The notes under the pieces: model-generated
Database searches by the model: none
The model's input: only the letters and a program-made list of their open reading frames with translations
Told to the model about the DNA's origin: nothing
Made by a program: the position numbers and the translations under genes
Shown: piece by piece, positions 14,962 to 23,982 of the stretch
Layout of the letters: each line of letters opens with the position of its first letter
Numbering within the stretch: position 1 is the first letter of the stretch
DNA from: Cuniculiplasma sp.
GTDB lineage: Archaea; Thermoplasmatota; Thermoplasmata; Thermoplasmatales; Thermoplasmataceae
Length of the DNA: 29,815 nucleotides
Assembly: GCA_023256455.1 (NCBI GenBank)
Contig: JAGDXN010000080.1
Span: 1-29,815 of the forward strand
Reading direction: 5' to 3'

Positions 14962-15702
14962 TTCCAGTCCTCTCTCTTCCGATACCCTTTTTACCATGTT
15001 GTAACCCTCAGATTTTGTGCCCTTTTTGTCCACAATAAATCCGCGGCAGTTTTCAGTCCTTTCCACAGCCATATTTATCTCTCTTTCACCGATCTCCTGA
15101 AGCCTGTATTTTGATATGATATGCCCCACATTTACCCTATTTTCCACGATATATGATGAGAATTTTGGTGCATAATGTCCTCCGCCCACAGCAACATAGT
15201 TTGGATAGTTCTCTTTTTTGTACTCCGTTGCACCCTTATAGAGAACATCCAGTGCAACCGGATCCTTCCAGTTTTCCTCTTCTGTTCCAATCTCTGCAAA
15301 TATTATGGGTCTTTTCGTTAAAGGTCCGTGATGGGTTGCCTCAAAGGTCACAGCATATTTTTCCCCTTGATAGGCGTTGATCATTCTTCTCAGCATGGCT
15401 GTCTGCACTTCCGGGGAAGAAGGGCATATTTCCCCCTCCTTTCCCCCAAGATCGGCCCTGCTGAAATTTCCAACTGGGTGAACGGTGATTGAATTTACCT
15501 TTTTCTCAGATGAATGCCTGCTCAGAAACACGATTATATCATATTTTTTATCCACAATTTCCTCCACATCATCCAGCAGAGGCAGCCTCCTGTCTGCAAG
15601 AAAATATCTTTCCTTATTTTGATCCCTTTCCCTGAAATAGTTGTATATGGTTATGCTTGCATCATCTGCGGTTGTTCCAATAAATGCAATATTTTCTGTC
15701 AT
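14947..15702 (-). CDS. dtdA: D-aminoacyl-tRNA deacylase, archaeal DtdA type
   Basis: DtdA hydrolyses D-amino acids mischarged on tRNA. The 251-residue protein has the family blocks: AFIGTTADDASITI at the start, FLSRHSSEKKVNSITVHPVGN, the metal-site stretch TFEATHHGPLTKRP, FAEIGTEEENWKDP and VGGGHYAPKF with VGHIISKYRL. This is the GEK1/DTD2 family of archaea and plants, not bacterial DTD1. The start ATG overlaps the upstream gene's stop as ATGA (15699-15702), so the two are co-translated. The downstream operon with a DUF1611 protein may share a D-amino-acid theme, which is inference. Confidence 0.95.
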   Translation of the reverse strand: MTENIAFIGTTADDASITIYNYFRERDQNKERYFLADRRLPLLDDVEEIVDKKYDIIVFLSRHSSEKKVNSITVHPVGNFSRADLGGKEGEICPSSPEVQTAMLRRMINAYQGEKYAVTFEATHHGPLTKRPIIFAEIGTEEENWKDPVALDVLYKGATEYKKENYPNYVAVGGGHYAPKFSSYIVENRVNVGHIISKYRLQEIGEREINMAVERTENCRGFIVDKKGTKSEGYNMVKRVSEERGLEIINI

Positions 15703-16115
15703 AATTGCTTCTCCACAAGATTATGATAGAGATATTCCACATCTATCCTCAGTTTATCCATTGCCTCTACATATTTTTTAACGTAATCCTGATTGAGATC
15801 TTTAATCATTTCCTTTTCACTGTTGACTTCTTCACCGAGCTTCCCTGAAATATACAGGAGGACGCTTTGCAAACTTTCAGGGTCTGCCTTTCTGACTTCC
15901 CTGAATGACCAGATTTTCATATCCTCTTTCTTTGTTCCAGTACATATTTTATTCTTTTCTTCAAGGCATCTTGAATATTTGCCCATCTCCTTTATGATCT
16001 CATCCACTATCATTACTACATTGGAGTGTTTTGAACTCCTTTTAATAGAATCGAAATCCTTCCTCAGATTGAAATTTCTCGACCTGATCTGATCAACAAT
16101 CGTTTCTTCATCCAT
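15699..16115 (-). CDS. Hypothetical helical protein upstream of dtdA
   Basis: The 138-residue product is not recognised. It is charged and predicted almost all-helical, without membrane segments. Two Cys (in YSRCLEEKNKIC) are close together in the middle but form no clear metal motif. The ATG at 16115 follows GTGATCC, which can pair with the 3' end of 16S rRNA. A GTG at 16130 would add five residues and would nearly match a leaderless start. Its stop overlaps the dtdA start by four bases, so it is expressed with dtdA and may assist it or simply share its promoter. Confidence 0.7.
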   Translation of the reverse strand: MDEETIVDQIRSRNFNLRKDFDSIKRSSKHSNVVMIVDEIIKEMGKYSRCLEEKNKICTGTKKEDMKIWSFREVRKADPESLQSVLLYISGKLGEEVNSEKEMIKDLNQDYVKKYVEAMDKLRIDVEYLYHNLVEKQL

Positions 16116-16145
16116 AGGATCACATTGCACCCATATAGGGAAAGT

Positions 16146-16156
16146 GTTTTAAAAAG
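16146..16156. promoter_or_regulatory. Near-palindromic TATA between divergent valS and dtdA operons
   Basis: GTTTTAAAAAG reads almost the same on both strands. It is about 23 bases before the valS ATG and about 36 before the ATG at 16115, so a single TBP site could serve both directions in the 58-base spacer. Confidence 0.4.
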
Positions 16157-16173
16157 TTTTAAATTAACTATCC

Positions 16174-18513
16174 ATGGATCTGGATGTGGATCAGATAGAG
16201 AGGAAATGGGAGAAAGAATGGAAAAATAATGGGAAAAAGGAATCGACTGAAATTGGTGATTCAAAAAGAATATTTTCCATTGACACACCCCCACCCACGG
16301 TCTCAGGCTCCCTTCATATGGGCCATGCCTATTCCTATCCACACCAGGACATAATGGCCAGATACAAGAGATTGAGAGGATTCAGAGTTTTTTACCCCTT
16401 TGGGTTTGACAATAACGGCCTTGCAACAGAAAGATTTGTAGAAAAGGAGTTGCATCTTAATATAAATAAAATGGAGCTGAAAGATATTCTTGAAGCCTGT
16501 GAAAGGGTTTCTGGTGAGGCCATAGAGAAGATGAAGGCATTTTTCAGCAGGGCTGGATTCAGTGCCGATTTTGAAAATGCCTATACTACATATTCCAGGG
16601 AATCCTGGAAGATTGCACAGTCAATGTTCATTGACCTTTTTGAAATGGGAAGGGCTTACAGGGAATCTGGCATGACAGTTACCTGCCCCACATGCAGGAC
16701 TGCCATATCCCAGATAGAAATGGAAGACCAGGAAAGGGAGACAGATTTCATATATATCACGTTCAAATCGGAAAGCGGAAAGGAGATCGAAATTGCGACC
16801 ACAAGGCCTGAAATGCTTTCGGCATGTGTTGCCATTGCGGTTAACAATGGGGATAGGCGTTTAAAGGAATTAAATGGCGAAACGTTTTTTGTTCCGATCT
16901 ATGGTAGAAAGGTGCCCCTTATAGGGGATGAAAGGGTCATTATGGACAAGGGTACGGGTGCGGAGATGATATGTACCTTTGGGGATCAGAATGACTATGC
17001 CATATGGAAGGACCATAATCTTGAATTAAGGAAAATTCTGGACGAAAGGGGATTAATACATGATGATGGCCCCCTTGAGGGAATGAAGATTGAAGAGGCA
17101 AGGAAAAAAATAAAGGAAATCCTCAGGTCAGAGGGTCTTGAAAACAAAAGGGAGAGAATAAGGCATTCTGTGAATACACACGAAAGATGCGGCACACCCA
17201 TTGAAATTGGGGTAAGCAGCCAGTGGTATTTGAAATATCTTGACCTCAAGGATGAGCTCATTTCCCAGGGCAGGAAGATAAAATGGTATCCCGAATTCAT
17301 GAGAGTCAGATATGAAAACTGGATAAATGGCCTGAAATGGGATTGGTGCATATCAAGGCAAAGAAACCTTGGCATACCCATACCTGTATGGTACTGCAAC
17401 AGTTGCGGATCCATCCTATTGCCCCCAAAGGAAAAACTTCCGGTTGATCCCAGATTCGACAGGGGAATCAAATGCCAGAAATGTGGATCAGAGGATCTCA
17501 CGCCGGAAAAAGATGTCCTTGATACATGGTTCACGTCTTCCATTTCACCCACACTGGGGATGGAAATTGGTGGAGTTGAAAAACACTATCCCATGACCGT
17601 AAGATTCCAGGGGCATGATATCATAACAACATGGGCCTTTACAACCATTTATAGATCCCTGATACATTTCAAAAGCGTTCCATGGGAGAATATTGTAATA
17701 AGCGGAAATGTGTTTGATTCAAAGGGAGAAAAGATGAGCAAAAGCAAGGGAAATGTTGTTTATCCCGATGAAATCATAGGAAAGTATGGGGCAGATGCCA
17801 CAAGGCTGTGGGCATCCTCGTCCTCCATATACGAAGATATAAACCTGAAGGATCAGGAACTTGTGAGGGGAAGGCGTACGGTTGTGAAAATATACAATGC
17901 CGTAAAGCTTGTTTCTTCCCTACCTGATGTAAAAATTCAAGGTGAATTGAAACTCCCCTTCAATAGATGGATGAAATCATCCTTAAATAATACTGTAAAG
18001 AAAGTACAGGAGGCTTATGATAACTTTGATATATCAAGGGCAAGGCTTGAAACAGACAATCTTTTCTGGAACAGCTTCTGCGACAATTACCTTGAGATGA
18101 TCAAATATTACGTTCAGAGCGGAACGGAGGAAGAAAAGATGGAGACTGCGGCATGCGCCAGAGAGTTCGCCGCATCCATAATGAAGCTGTATGCCCCCAT
18201 TGCACCATTCATAACGGAGGAGGCATACAGCATGCTTAATATGGGCAGAAGTGTCCATTCTCCAGGATGGCCTGAGACAGAGGAAGAATATTCTGAAGAC
18301 AGGAAAGATTTTCAGAAGGTTATTGATATAATAGATGCAATCAGAAGAGAGAGAAGCAAACTCAAATCATCCAGACAGGCCTATTCTGGCTTCTCTGTGG
18401 AGTGGCCCTCCATCCCCGGAGAGAAGTGCCAGGAAATAATCAGGAAAACTCTAAGAGAAGATAACATAAGATTCAGCAATGGGGAAATTGAAAAAATAGA
18501 AGTATTAAAATAA
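16174..18513 (+). CDS. valS: Valyl-tRNA synthetase
   Basis: This class I synthetase charges tRNA-Val. The 779-residue product has the HIGH motif as HMGH (48-51) within PPPTVSGSLHMGHAYSY, the editing (CP1) domain with IATTRPEMLSACVAIAVN and KGTGAEMICTFGDQNDY, and the KMSKS motif at 520-524 in GEKMSKSKGN. Two Cys pairs are seen, CPTC near residue 170 and CNSCGS with CQKCGS near 410-440, as in archaeal ValS zinc modules. CISRQRNLGIPIPVWYC is typical of ValS. The C-terminus ends after the anticodon-binding helices and lacks the long bacterial coiled coil. The start is leaderless by TATA spacing. Confidence 0.97.
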   Translation: MDLDVDQIERKWEKEWKNNGKKESTEIGDSKRIFSIDTPPPTVSGSLHMGHAYSYPHQDIMARYKRLRGFRVFYPFGFDNNGLATERFVEKELHLNINKMELKDILEACERVSGEAIEKMKAFFSRAGFSADFENAYTTYSRESWKIAQSMFIDLFEMGRAYRESGMTVTCPTCRTAISQIEMEDQERETDFIYITFKSESGKEIEIATTRPEMLSACVAIAVNNGDRRLKELNGETFFVPIYGRKVPLIGDERVIMDKGTGAEMICTFGDQNDYAIWKDHNLELRKILDERGLIHDDGPLEGMKIEEARKKIKEILRSEGLENKRERIRHSVNTHERCGTPIEIGVSSQWYLKYLDLKDELISQGRKIKWYPEFMRVRYENWINGLKWDWCISRQRNLGIPIPVWYCNSCGSILLPPKEKLPVDPRFDRGIKCQKCGSEDLTPEKDVLDTWFTSSISPTLGMEIGGVEKHYPMTVRFQGHDIITTWAFTTIYRSLIHFKSVPWENIVISGNVFDSKGEKMSKSKGNVVYPDEIIGKYGADATRLWASSSSIYEDINLKDQELVRGRRTVVKIYNAVKLVSSLPDVKIQGELKLPFNRWMKSSLNNTVKKVQEAYDNFDISRARLETDNLFWNSFCDNYLEMIKYYVQSGTEEEKMETAACAREFAASIMKLYAPIAPFITEEAYSMLNMGRSVHSPGWPETEEEYSEDRKDFQKVIDIIDAIRRERSKLKSSRQAYSGFSVEWPSIPGEKCQEIIRKTLREDNIRFSNGEIEKIEVLK

Positions 18514-18540
18514 ACATAAGCATGGGATGGTGTTAACATA

Positions 18541-19053
18541 ATGTTTCTTAAGGGTGAAACTGCACTGAAAATGGGGATTGTTCTTCTTATAGTTTCAATT
18601 GTAGTTTTCAGTGTTTCCATATTTGGCATTTACAGCACAATAAACAGTTTCACGGATGTGAAATCAATGGGCCCTTCCCCCAATATATTTTCCATAAACG
18701 CATCTGCAGGTGAGCCCCTCAGCTACACGGTTGATATCAATACAAATACAACCAACAATTTTACCACCTATCTTGTTTCTCCCGGAGGTCAGAAATATCT
18801 TGAATCAAACTTCACAGGTGCAGGAGTGTCAAGGTCCATGGTTGCGAACCAGAATGGCAACTGGCATCTTTATGTTATTAACAGGGGAAATCAAAGTTCA
18901 AATATAAGCGTGCACCTGGGTTCCCTTCCATTCTATCTGGAAGCGGGTGCATATGCAGGTCTGACCATACTTGTGGTTGGAATTGTCCTGATCATATATT
19001 CCTTTGACATGGCAAGAAGGGAAAAGAACAGGCAGGCTGAAAGATTCAGGTAA
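18541..19053 (+). CDS. Small two-helix membrane protein with sequon-rich external domain
   Basis: I do not recognise the family. The 170 residues form an N-terminal membrane helix (about 10-32), an external beta-type domain (about 35-130) and a second helix (about 134-154) with a basic tail, so both ends should be cytoplasmic. Six N-x-S/T sequons occur in the outer part (Asn 53, 69, 73, 90, 117, 121). The layout resembles the larger membrane protein at 2421-3239, though I cannot align them. GGTG eight bases before the ATG, and a gap of 27 bases after valS, suggest co-transcription with translation from an internal ribosome-binding site. Confidence 0.7.
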   Translation: MFLKGETALKMGIVLLIVSIVVFSVSIFGIYSTINSFTDVKSMGPSPNIFSINASAGEPLSYTVDINTNTTNNFTTYLVSPGGQKYLESNFTGAGVSRSMVANQNGNWHLYVINRGNQSSNISVHLGSLPFYLEAGAYAGLTILVVGIVLIIYSFDMARREKNRQAERFR

Positions 19054-19075
19054 TTTTAAATTTAAAAATTTAAAA
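19054..19075. terminator. Perfect 22-base palindromic hairpin at convergent ends
   Basis: TTTTAAATTT and AAATTTAAAA are perfect 10-base arms around AA. The plus-strand stop (19051-19053) abuts the left arm and the minus-strand stop TAA (19070-19072) is in the right arm. It probably ends both transcripts. Confidence 0.5.
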
Positions 19076-21460
19076 AGATTTTGCGGTTTTTGTGTAAATC
19101 TCCCTTATCTCCTCTATTCTTCCAATGGTCTTTTCAAACTTTTTCATGAACTCCATTTCCTTTATATGTTTGAGTGATTCATCATTTCCCAGCGTTGCAA
19201 AGGGGACTGTATTTTCCATGGTTCTTGTTGTTGTCCTTGATGCTTCAAATATGGAGTGCAGCCTTTCCATAAGAGGCTGGAAATTGCCCACGAAAAAGTT
19301 CCTTGCATGCATGTTTGTTCCAAGGCTCACAATATAGGATGGCAGATCCTGCTTCTTTATGTTCCCGGCCATAACATAGTCAAAGCCTTTCTTCAATCCA
19401 TCCTCATTTCCTATCTGGCCAAGGGCAGATATGAGCTTTACCCTGTCCTCATCGTTTTCTGATTTCTCTATAAACTCAATTATTTTTTCTGCCTTTCCCT
19501 CTTCCACTGCGAAGGCCCTGGCAATCATTGCCCTGGATTCAGGTTCCTGCTCAAAGAAAGAATTAAACTGTGAGGATAAATCCCTTCTGAAATTCCTGTC
19601 TGATCTGGAATATACTGAAATTAGGGAATTGTATGCGATCTTCACATTGGGATCAGATTCATCCTCCTTCTTCATATCTTTGTGGATTGAATAAAATTCC
19701 TTAATTTCCTTTCCAATCTTTTCCGAGCCATCCAGAAGGGTGTAAAGAAGATCCAGTTCCCTTGAAATCTCCCTTATTACCATTGGATATTCACTCTTCC
19801 ATACTATTTTCATTCTTTTGAGGAATTCAGAACCCCTTATCATGCCTGCAGAAAGAATGGCAAAGTTATCCGAAAGGAAGTTATACATTTCAAATTCGTT
19901 CAACTGATTCATATTTTTTGAGATTGAATCAAGAAGATCCTCTGAAATTTTTACCCTGTAAAAACCTGCAGAATGACCATTGAATGATGATATGCCATCA
20001 AGCTCAATTTCCATCTCCTTTCCATCCATGAGATGGCTTTCATATTTTCCGTTCCTCTTTATTACCAGAGGTATGGGCCATACCTTGCTTCCGTCAATAT
20101 TTCCATTGCCATAGAATCTTCCCTGTTCCAGATGGATCCTGTTACCATTTTTTTCTGCAACTATGATCGGATAACCTTCCTCTTTGATCCATTTCTCCAT
20201 AATTCTGGATATTTCCATGCCAGATTCCCTTTCAAGGCTTTCCCAGAGGTCCCTGCCTTCTGCATTGGAATAGGAAAATTTCTTCAGATAGGCGCTTATC
20301 CCTTTCCTGAAATTCTCCCTTCCCATGTATGTTTCAATCATTCTCAGGATGCTTGATCCTTTCCCATAGGATATCTCATCAAAGATCTCTGCAATTTCAG
20401 AGGGGTCCTTAACCTTTGCATCTATGGGGTGGGTAAGTTTGAAAGAATCGTTTCTCAGGGCCCCCTCTGTCCTTAAAAATATCTGGTCTCCCACGGGATT
20501 CCATTTTTCCTTAATTTCCTGTACAATTTTATAACTCATAAATGTTGCAAAACTTTCATTTAACCAAAGGTCGTTCCACCATTTCATTGTTACAAGGTTG
20601 CCGAACCACTGGTGGGCAAGTTCATGGGCAATAACCTCTGCAGTACCCTTATATGTGGACAGACTGGTGGATTTGCCAATGCTCAGATAAATTTCCCTGA
20701 ATGTTATTGCACCCCAGTTTTCCATTGCTCCTGCAGCAAATTCAGGAACAGAAATGATGTGCACCTTTGGCAGAACATAATCTATCCCAAAATAGGCATT
20801 GAACCTTTTGAGCACCTCATAGGTTATTTCATCAGGGAATGTGGAATCTGTAAGATGTTTTTCAGGCGCAGCCAGTATTATGTCGGTATTTCCTGATCTG
20901 CTCTTCCTCTGGGAGAACTTTCCAATTCCCAAATAAATGAGATAGGTGGACATTCTCGGGGTTTCCTCAAACTCTACCGTTTTTGTCCCATCCCCATTCC
21001 TCACTTCAGATTTTACAGGCATATTTCCTATGGCATCCAGATCCTGGCCGATCCTCACTCTTATGGAGAATACAGCCTTGGATGAGGGATTGTCTGCACA
21101 GGGAAATACCCTTCTTGCACCTGTGCTTTCAAACTGGGTTGTGAGCATGACACCTTCTTTATATTTTGCTCTGTACAGTCCGGAAAGCTTTTCATTAACA
21201 TTGCCTGTATAATCAATTTCTATCCTTTTCTTTCCCTTTCCTGTGCTGATTTTGAGAATTCTATTATCATCAAGGATGCTAAATTTTCCATCATTCCCGT
21301 TTACACTCACACCCTTAATTTCCATATCTTCCATATCAAGAAATAGATCTTCCTCTCTGTTTTCCACATTTATTCTTACCTTTCCTGAGAATGGTCTCTT
21401 TTCCATATCTATATTCAAATCTATTTCATATCTTTCAAAAACTGCGTCGTTGGTGTACAT
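19070..21460 (-). CDS. M1 aminopeptidase, tricorn-interacting factor F2/F3 type
   Basis: This zinc aminopeptidase trims the short peptides made by tricorn protease and proteasome into amino acids. The 796-residue product has the M1 signature GAMENWG (244-250), HELAH (279-283), the third zinc ligand E302 in LWLNESFA, and a YGKG tyrosine segment near 365. The N-terminal beta domain and the long helical C-terminal domain (about 500-796) are complete. Factors F2 and F3 of Thermoplasma are close relatives and I cannot separate them by eye. No tricorn gene is in the window. TTTAGTA about 25 bases before the ATG may be its TATA box. Confidence 0.93.
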   Translation of the reverse strand: MYTNDAVFERYEIDLNIDMEKRPFSGKVRINVENREEDLFLDMEDMEIKGVSVNGNDGKFSILDDNRILKISTGKGKKRIEIDYTGNVNEKLSGLYRAKYKEGVMLTTQFESTGARRVFPCADNPSSKAVFSIRVRIGQDLDAIGNMPVKSEVRNGDGTKTVEFEETPRMSTYLIYLGIGKFSQRKSRSGNTDIILAAPEKHLTDSTFPDEITYEVLKRFNAYFGIDYVLPKVHIISVPEFAAGAMENWGAITFREIYLSIGKSTSLSTYKGTAEVIAHELAHQWFGNLVTMKWWNDLWLNESFATFMSYKIVQEIKEKWNPVGDQIFLRTEGALRNDSFKLTHPIDAKVKDPSEIAEIFDEISYGKGSSILRMIETYMGRENFRKGISAYLKKFSYSNAEGRDLWESLERESGMEISRIMEKWIKEEGYPIIVAEKNGNRIHLEQGRFYGNGNIDGSKVWPIPLVIKRNGKYESHLMDGKEMEIELDGISSFNGHSAGFYRVKISEDLLDSISKNMNQLNEFEMYNFLSDNFAILSAGMIRGSEFLKRMKIVWKSEYPMVIREISRELDLLYTLLDGSEKIGKEIKEFYSIHKDMKKEDESDPNVKIAYNSLISVYSRSDRNFRRDLSSQFNSFFEQEPESRAMIARAFAVEEGKAEKIIEFIEKSENDEDRVKLISALGQIGNEDGLKKGFDYVMAGNIKKQDLPSYIVSLGTNMHARNFFVGNFQPLMERLHSIFEASRTTTRTMENTVPFATLGNDESLKHIKEMEFMKKFEKTIGRIEEIREIYTKTAKSF

Positions 21461-21515
21461 AAACGATCATGGCAAACACATACTAAATCTGTTTGCTCCC
21501 TTATTTTGAATGTTT

Positions 21516-22031
21516 TTATGAATCAAGACCATATGCCTTCTCTATTTGATGTATTGTATCCTCATCCTGAGCCTGTGCATATTCTTCCAGAAGATTTCCG
21601 TTGATTTCAAGGAACGTATGACCCCAGTGGAACTTTGACATGATTTTCTCCGCCATTTCCTTAAATCCTGTAATATAAAGTAATGCGCTCAGGGCCTCTG
21701 CAGAGGATAGCAAACTCCTTTTTCCATAGTTTACGGGATTTGCTGCAATGAGTGCTGGCAGTTTCCTCTCAAATGATCCATGATCACCATATAGGAGATC
21801 GCCCCTTTTCCATGAACCCTCTATTAGGCAGATTCCTCTTTTAATTACCAGTTCCCTGTCATTCTTTGTACAGAATTTTTCTGAATCTGCTCTGAGGATC
21901 AGATGAACTTTCATGGACCTCCTGCTGGTTTCTGATGCAATGCCAAGATCCCTGAGTTTTCTCATTGTTGCCTTTTTTGGATCATCCTGCTTCAGATCCA
22001 CATAGTATATTTTTGGTACACCTTCCATCAT
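21516..22031 (-). CDS. tsr3: 16S rRNA aminocarboxypropyltransferase Tsr3
   Basis: Tsr3 transfers the 3-amino-3-carboxypropyl group of AdoMet to a hypermodified uridine near the decoding site of small-subunit rRNA, a late ribosome-maturation step. The 171-residue product has the family blocks: YYVDLKQDDPKKATMRKL, SEKFCTKNDRELV, LIEGSWKRGD, LPALIAANPVNYGKRSLLSSAEALSALL in segments, and KFHWGHTFLEIN. I chose the ATG at 22031 because AGGT lies seven bases upstream; a TTG at 22046 would start exactly after the upstream stop. It is the last gene after the MBL hydrolase. Nob1, another rRNA-maturation factor, is elsewhere in the window. Confidence 0.92.
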   Translation of the reverse strand: MMEGVPKIYYVDLKQDDPKKATMRKLRDLGIASETSRRSMKVHLILRADSEKFCTKNDRELVIKRGICLIEGSWKRGDLLYGDHGSFERKLPALIAANPVNYGKRSLLSSAEALSALLYITGFKEMAEKIMSKFHWGHTFLEINGNLLEEYAQAQDEDTIHQIEKAYGLDS

Positions 22032-22046
22032 ATTTTTTACCTGCAA

Positions 22047-22835
22047 TCAGTCATAAAACTCCTCTATCTTTGGATCGGATGGATCTCCCTTAATATATGC
22101 CCCTGAATGTTCAGTGTCGTGTGAAAATAGAATCAAAAACTTCTCATCTATGGCCTTTCTTAATAAATCCTTCTTCACCCTGAGCGTGGTCAGGGGCATG
22201 GAATCTATGGCGGTTATCCTTGAGGGCTTCAGATGAAAGGATGATGGGATTATATCTCCTGCATACATTATTCTGGTTGAGCCTTTTTCATAAAAGATTA
22301 TCTGGTGACCGGTGGTATGCCCTGAAGATCTTACAATATTGAAATTACCGACCTGTATGTTTCCAAAGAGAGGTCTGATTTTGGTTCCTGAAAAGGTTTC
22401 ATCCCATTTTACATAACTTCCCCTTGAAAGTTCATCGGGATTTTTCATATTCCCGATTTCTGTGTTTGAAACGTAAATGGTTGCCCCGGGAAAATCCCTG
22501 AAGCTATGCCCCATATGATCGAAATGAAGATGGGACTGGAATATGCCATCAACTTTTTCTATTCCTCTTTTTCTGATCTCTTCAAGAAGATCAGAATCCT
22601 TTGTGCACTGAAACCATTTTCTGATATTTTCCTCTGGCTCCTTTCCAATGCCCGAATCAAGAATGTATATTTTGCCATCATCCTCAATCACAGGAACGTT
22701 TGCCCTCAGTGTAACCCTGTGTTCATTATTTTCCTTAAACGCCCTTGACCATACATTCCTTGGCGTTATGCCGAAATATGCCCCCGGATCAAGGGTAAAA
22801 TGGCCATCTTTTGCAACAAAAAAATCGGATTCCAT
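22047..22835 (-). CDS. Metallo-beta-lactamase-fold hydrolase
   Basis: The 262-residue protein has a full binuclear metal site: SHLHFDHMGH (102-110), the His of SSGHTTGH (172-177), the bridging Asp of YAGD (194) and a late His in LFSHDTEH. The closest subfamily by eye is the lactonase-like group (N-acyl-homoserine-lactonase relatives), but a general esterase, lactonase or glyoxalase-like role is equally possible. There is no signal peptide, so it is cytoplasmic. It sits between the methyltransferase (23 bases upstream) and tsr3 (immediately downstream), so it is probably co-transcribed with both. Its substrate cannot be inferred. Confidence 0.85.
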   Translation of the reverse strand: MESDFFVAKDGHFTLDPGAYFGITPRNVWSRAFKENNEHRVTLRANVPVIEDDGKIYILDSGIGKEPEENIRKWFQCTKDSDLLEEIRKRGIEKVDGIFQSHLHFDHMGHSFRDFPGATIYVSNTEIGNMKNPDELSRGSYVKWDETFSGTKIRPLFGNIQVGNFNIVRSSGHTTGHQIIFYEKGSTRIMYAGDIIPSSFHLKPSRITAIDSMPLTTLRVKKDLLRKAIDEKFLILFSHDTEHSGAYIKGDPSDPKIEEFYD

Positions 22836-22858
22836 GATTCCCTAACCCCTGCAAGCAA

Positions 22859-23917
22859 TTATTCCTTTTCTGTTTTTTTATATCTTCGCCCCTTCTTCTT
22901 TTCCATGATGAATATATATTCATGTTTGAAAACATAAAAATTTCCCATAAGGGCCCTGTATCTCCACAATTCTTCCTGATTTGACTTTCCCCTTGTGAGA
23001 TCGTAGTTTTTTACCACAATGGATTTTAAATTGAAACCTGAGGCCATCAATTCATTCATGGTGAGAAATCCCAGAGGAATCCATTCGCCTCCTGAATATT
23101 TATCCCCGATTACCAGAACTGCCATCCTTCCATCTTCAAGAACATCATACACCTTTTCTCCGAGGATTCTCATGGATTTTAGAAATTCCTTTGTTGAAGG
23201 CATGTTTGAAAGATCTTCCGTGTCATCTGAGAATTTTATAATATCCCAGTATGGTGGATGAAGTATGGCAAGCTGGAACTTTTCAATGCCATTTTCTTCC
23301 ATGATCCTTTTGTAATCAATTTTTATTGAATTCCCCTTGATTACCCTGGTTTTGACATTGAATCTGTTCTCTTCATTTTCAATGTTTTTCTCAGACGTTT
23401 CAACTGCATTGGGCGATATGTCTATTCCAATGCCGTTCCTGCCATTCCTTCTGCATTCAATCAGAGTTGTTCCGCTTCCAGCAAAGGTGTCAAGCACCCA
23501 CTCATTCTTTTTAGTATACCGGTTAATCATCTGATATGGGATCTGAGGAATAAAGTTCCCCCAGTAATCTGCGTTGTGGGCACCCGATCTGTCCCTTTTT
23601 TTAATTATCCAGAGGCTGTCTGTTATAATATCCTCATATTCACGCCACCTGTTCATATCCATATCATTAATCTTCCCCCTCTTCGGGCCAGAAAGGGATT
23701 TAAGGGCAATTCTTGCATAATGTACCGCCCTTTCCTGTGAAAGCGATTCCCTGATTTTTAAAACATCTTCCCTTATATATTTTAACTCTGAATCATCCGG
23801 CAGGGATTCAACCTGAAGAAGAATCTGGTCTGCAATTTCCCTTATTTCCTGAATATCCTGTTTCTTTAAAATTGATGATATTTTTGAAACTATATTATCA
23901 TAAATGTTTGATTCCAT
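22859..23917 (-). CDS. Orphan N4/N6-type DNA methyltransferase
   Basis: The 352-residue protein has an N-terminal helical extension (about 1-110) and then an amino-methyltransferase core: AdoMet-binding motif I DTFAGSGT (143-150), the acidic loop GIGIDISPNAV, and the catalytic motif IV as LHPPYWD (HPPYW at 220-224) in place of the usual (D/N/S)PPY. The order I then IV fits the N6_N4_Mtase family. C-terminal blocks include LVIGDKYSGGEW and FKHEYIFIMEKKKG with a Lys-rich tail. The ATG at 23917 has a TATA box at 28 bases; a TTG at 23923 would add two residues. No restriction enzyme is nearby. A Trm11-like RNA methyltransferase is the alternative. Confidence 0.78.
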   Translation of the reverse strand: MESNIYDNIVSKISSILKKQDIQEIREIADQILLQVESLPDDSELKYIREDVLKIRESLSQERAVHYARIALKSLSGPKRGKINDMDMNRWREYEDIITDSLWIIKKRDRSGAHNADYWGNFIPQIPYQMINRYTKKNEWVLDTFAGSGTTLIECRRNGRNGIGIDISPNAVETSEKNIENEENRFNVKTRVIKGNSIKIDYKRIMEENGIEKFQLAILHPPYWDIIKFSDDTEDLSNMPSTKEFLKSMRILGEKVYDVLEDGRMAVLVIGDKYSGGEWIPLGFLTMNELMASGFNLKSIVVKNYDLTRGKSNQEELWRYRALMGNFYVFKHEYIFIMEKKKGRRYKKTEKE

Positions 23918-23940
23918 TCTCAAACAATGATCTTCAAAAT

Positions 23941-23950
23941 ATATATAAAA
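23941..23950 (-). promoter_or_regulatory. TATA box of the methyltransferase operon
   Basis: TTTTATATAT on the minus strand, about 28 bases before the ATG ending at 23917, indicates that methyltransferase, MBL hydrolase and tsr3 have a promoter separate from mat. Confidence 0.45.
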
Positions 23951-23960
23951 TATTTATTAT

Positions 23961-23982
23961 CTGCATTCCTTTCAGAATACAG
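23961..23982 (-). terminator. Hairpin with the mat stop codon in its loop
   Basis: On the minus strand CTGTATTC and GAATGCAG pair over eight positions, one of them G-U, around TGAAAG. The loop starts with the mat stop codon TGA. An A/T-rich tract follows. It would separate mat from the downstream operon. Confidence 0.45.

Noticed and set aside
22859..23917. Restriction-modification system
   Set aside because: No endonuclease or specificity gene is adjacent; the neighbours are an MBL hydrolase and AdoMet synthetase.
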